Origin: Candidatus Omnitrophota bacterium
GTDB lineage: Bacteria > Omnitrophota > Gorgyraeia > Gygaellales > Profunditerraquicolaceae
Length of the DNA stretch: 5,594 nucleotides
Direction: 5' to 3'
Assembly (NCBI GenBank): GCA_020062065.1
Contig: JAGUWZ010000004.1
Coordinates: forward strand, 1 to 5,594
The position numbers were made by a program, and so were the translations under genes. The notes under the pieces are model-generated. The model had not been told where the DNA came from. It searched no databases and was given only the letters and a program-made list of their open reading frames with translations. Positions 1 to 3,000 of the stretch are shown here, in pieces; within the stretch, counting starts at the first letter, position 1, and each line of letters opens with the position of its first letter.

Positions 1-16
1 TAGTTAGTTCAAGCAT
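1..16 (-). CDS. start of a minus-strand gene running off the left edge (partial)
   Basis: An ATG at 16-14 on the minus strand opens a frame reading M-L-E-L-T to the edge. It lies 8 bases beyond the -10 box of a good promoter, the same distance as the start of the DUF4258 gene from its own -10 box. It has no Shine-Dalgarno, so its transcript would be leaderless or nearly so. Too little is visible to assign a family. By analogy with its neighbours it is probably the first gene of another small cassette. Confidence 0.35.
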
Positions 17-3000
17 TGAAAAAATAATATCATATTTGAGTAACGTTGTCAAGGAATTCGATCTCGTCTCCGCCTCGGCGGTGGTCGATTATTTTATGAT
101 TTCTAAGATTTTAGAACTGAATTTAAGCAGGATATCAAAATTTTTAAGGATGTTTAAGCCGAGTAATCCTGAGACAGACGCTCGGGAAGGTAGGTTATGG
201 CATATAACAGTCACATTTTTAAGCTCAAAATTAAGAAATCTAATTTTGGGTATAGTTACTACGGGCGCATATTCAGTTCCGCTGGCAGTAATCATTTCTA
301 CTCTTTTCTTTGATTTGGCAGGGTCACAGCCAATAGCTATGGCTGCTTCTAAAGGCACAGTGGTGAGGCTGGCGCCTGTGTCAAGAACCATTTTTAGCGG
401 AATAATCCTGTTATTTCTACTTATTAAGCTGACTTCAAGGATAATGACACCCGAATCAGATTTAAGAGGGTATTCAGGCATAGATATAAAAGATTACGGC
501 AATATCCTTAGACGGTTTATGCTCAGAATAATCAACAAGCACAGGCGATTTGCCTTTTACGGAAATAAGCTTTTTGTAAATGGTATCCCGGTTAGGGTTG
601 TGGGCAATAAGCCTGCCTTTTTTGCTTGTAGAGGTAGTCTTGTCATACTCGGTAACCCGAATCAGCAACCACTCATTCTTAATTCTCTTTTTAATATCTT
701 CAATTTTCTCTATTTGCATTCTTTTCTCCTTTACCTTACATTATTAAGTTTACGTTATGGAATAGCGTTTGTCAAGAGCTTTGTTTTGGCCTGCGAACTG
801 TGGAAGTTCGTTTTGTTCGATATGCGATATGCCATATGCAATAAGCGAAAGACCGCCGCTTCGGGGGTGAATAAATGGAATGTGCCCCCAATCATCCGCT
901 ATACACTATCTGCTAATAAAGCCGTCGCTTCGCCGGTCCGTATTCAAAAACAAAATCCCATTGTCTCGATTGAATCGGAAAACTGTTTCCGATTCTTCCG
1001 ATTCAATCGGAAACAGTTTCCAAATTCAAATTGCATAAACGCCGCCGCCTCGGCTGTGGAGGATATAGAAAAAAGGAGTTTAGGCCTTGCGAATTCTATA
1101 GCGTCCTTTTTGGGCAATAATCAAACTTCCCACAAGAACTTCTTTGGGGAGACGAGAGAGCAGATCTTCAATAATAGAGATGATTTCACGAACCGAAAGA
1201 AGATATACCCGCAGAAGGATAATCCCGCATCGAGTAGTTACTGGATACCGCAGGATGTTGCCAAAGTCAGTGTCACGAGTAATGAGAATAAGAGAGTTTT
1301 TCTTTATGAAGTCGTAGATTCCTTGGTCAGAAGCTCTGGGGTTGGTGTCTCTAATATCAATGACTTCATGACCCAAGGTTTTAAGAGAACCTGCGATACT
1401 TCGGGGACAATCAGCATCAATGAGAAATTTCATCGTTTATTATTAAATAGCTTGCGGTATCAATTCTTGCTCATCAGCCAAAAGAGCAGCATAAAGAATA
1501 CAGGCATTGATGTCTTCAGTAGTTATGGGAGCGAACTCTTTTTTAATGGCTTCAACATCCATTCCGGTAGCCAAGGCCTCCAAGATTACATAAACAGGTA
1601 TGCGCCTCCCTTTAATGCAGGGTCTACCATGTTGGACTCCAGGGATCACCTCAATGTGTTTCTCAATCAATTCTTGATTTCTCATTTTACTTACCTCCTC
1701 CATGAAGAATACCATATCTTAGGAATTCTGTCAAGCCAACATAGCCTGCAGTTTGGTTTTAACCGCGGAGAACACAGATTAGAATTACAGATTACACAGA
1801 AGGAAGTAGATTATACCGATATAAATCTTTGGTCTTCGGTTTTTGGTCTTTGGTCTATTGGGACCAGAGGGGGACGTTCCCTAAGGGGACACCCTTCTAA
1901 GTTGGAAGCCTTAACTCAGATACGCCTCGCCGTCTCGCCGGTGGAGTTAGTCCATCGTCGTGTTGGAGGTGAGACCTCCAACGCAGTTAAAATTGCCACA
2001 TCGCAGGTGGAAGAAGATAGGGCTACTCAGATGAAGGATATAGATAAGTCTATAAGATTATTATTTAAGGAGTTTGGTAAATTCTTCTACAGTAATACCT
2101 GCGCCTTTAAGAATAGATTGAAGAGTCCCTGGCTTGATGGTTTTAGAGCCGTGGACAGGAACGATACAACGCCTTATAAAGTCAGTCTGATGCCTAAGTA
2201 TTACATGGGAGCCACTCTGCCGTTTAATGAAAAATCCGTGCTTTTGCAAGGCACGGATAACCTCCTTACCGGATATCCGAGGCAGCTTAGTCATTTGTTA
2301 TATGGAAACTTCAACCTCTCTCAACTCCACTTCAACATCAGATTCAGGTATAGGCAGATTATCATCCTTAAGAGACCAAAGATACAGCTCAATAGCCTCT
2401 TTGATATTAGCAATCGCTTCTTCTATGGTTTCGCCTTGAGAGGCGCAACCAGGAAGAACAGGTACATGGACAGAATATCCACCCTCTGTTTCTGGCTCAA
2501 TGATTACTTTGAAATGTCTCAACATCTATTACCTCCTCATTATAAAAATACAGCATATTCAGATATAAGTCAAGAATTATATGAGCTCGCTACAGGATAT
2601 GTTGAGGGACACCTCGCCACCTCGTCGGCAGATCGAATCAGCGCCGCCTCGCCGGTGGATTCTTTAACCAATAGAGTTGGATTGTTTTTGCTGAGGGTCG
2701 GTAATGGGGGACGGTTAAGCGTGAGCGTGAACAGGGAGACTGATGTCCAAGTGTCCCAACTCTTTGATTGGAATTCGTTGACTCACATCGAGAATCTCTA
2801 TTCCGAAGAGTCTCCCCTTTTTATCAATATCTACAAGAATTCCATCACGCAGTTTAAGTGTTTCTTTAACCTTGCCAGTCTGGAATTGAATATACAATGC
2901 ATCTGCCTCTTGATCGAACCTGATTTCCATTTATGCCTCCTTAAGATAATAAGCGGTAATAATAACTATGACCCCATTGAGTTTTTTATAGATAACCTCA

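Larger units (their letters stand above)
720..1079. other. inter-cassette stretch with promoter, three tag repeats and nested palindromes
   Basis: There is no independent gene in these 360 bases. They hold the leader and promoter of the protease operon (720-775), a three-unit 7-bp tandem repeat (819-839), tag repeats at 852, 921 and 1041, and a palindrome cluster at 967-1021. The giant + frame stays open throughout. A purine-rich AAAAAAGGAG at 1069-1078 looks like a + strand ribosome binding site, but I see no convincing start after it. Confidence 0.6.
1735..2060. other. inter-cassette stretch of dispersed repeats and a hairpin
   Basis: There is no independent gene. From left to right: a dispersed-repeat-like segment with two copies of ACAGATTA (1761-1802), three copies of TTTGGTCT (1828-1856), a GC-rich GGGGGACGTTCCC and GGGGACACCC pair (1869-1894), a tag repeat (1929), a 9-bp hairpin (1962-1982) and a degenerate tag (1995). 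All of it is open in the giant frame. Confidence 0.6.
2526..2714. other. inter-cassette stretch between hicBA and the DUF2283 gene
   Basis: These 189 bases contain the hicBA leader and promoter, two tag repeats (2616, 2643) and a short GGGGGACGGTT at 2706-2716. No separate gene; the giant frame is open. Confidence 0.55.

Noticed and set aside
1069..1078. Ribosome binding site AAAAAAGGAG for a + strand gene
   Set aside because: No convincing start follows at a suitable distance, and the following sequence is antisense to the DUF5615 gene.
1686..1715. A longer DUF433 gene starting at 1715
   Set aside because: That ATG lies between the -10 and -35 boxes of the operon's own promoter, and a strong AGGAGGT points to the ATG at 1685.
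1869..1894. Complete insertion sequence or REP transposase
   Set aside because: There is no transposase ORF, target duplication or matching end in the window; at most a remnant.
967..1984. Intrinsic terminators at the hairpins
   Set aside because: Neither the 967-1009 nor the 1962-1982 hairpin is followed by a T-run on either strand, so I annotated them as repeats.
2227..2439. A 70-codon + strand ORF antisense to hicB and hicA
   Set aside because: It is in a different + frame from the giant ORF and has low-complexity Ser/Thr content. It overlaps two well-recognised minus-strand genes and has no ribosome binding site, so it is a shadow.
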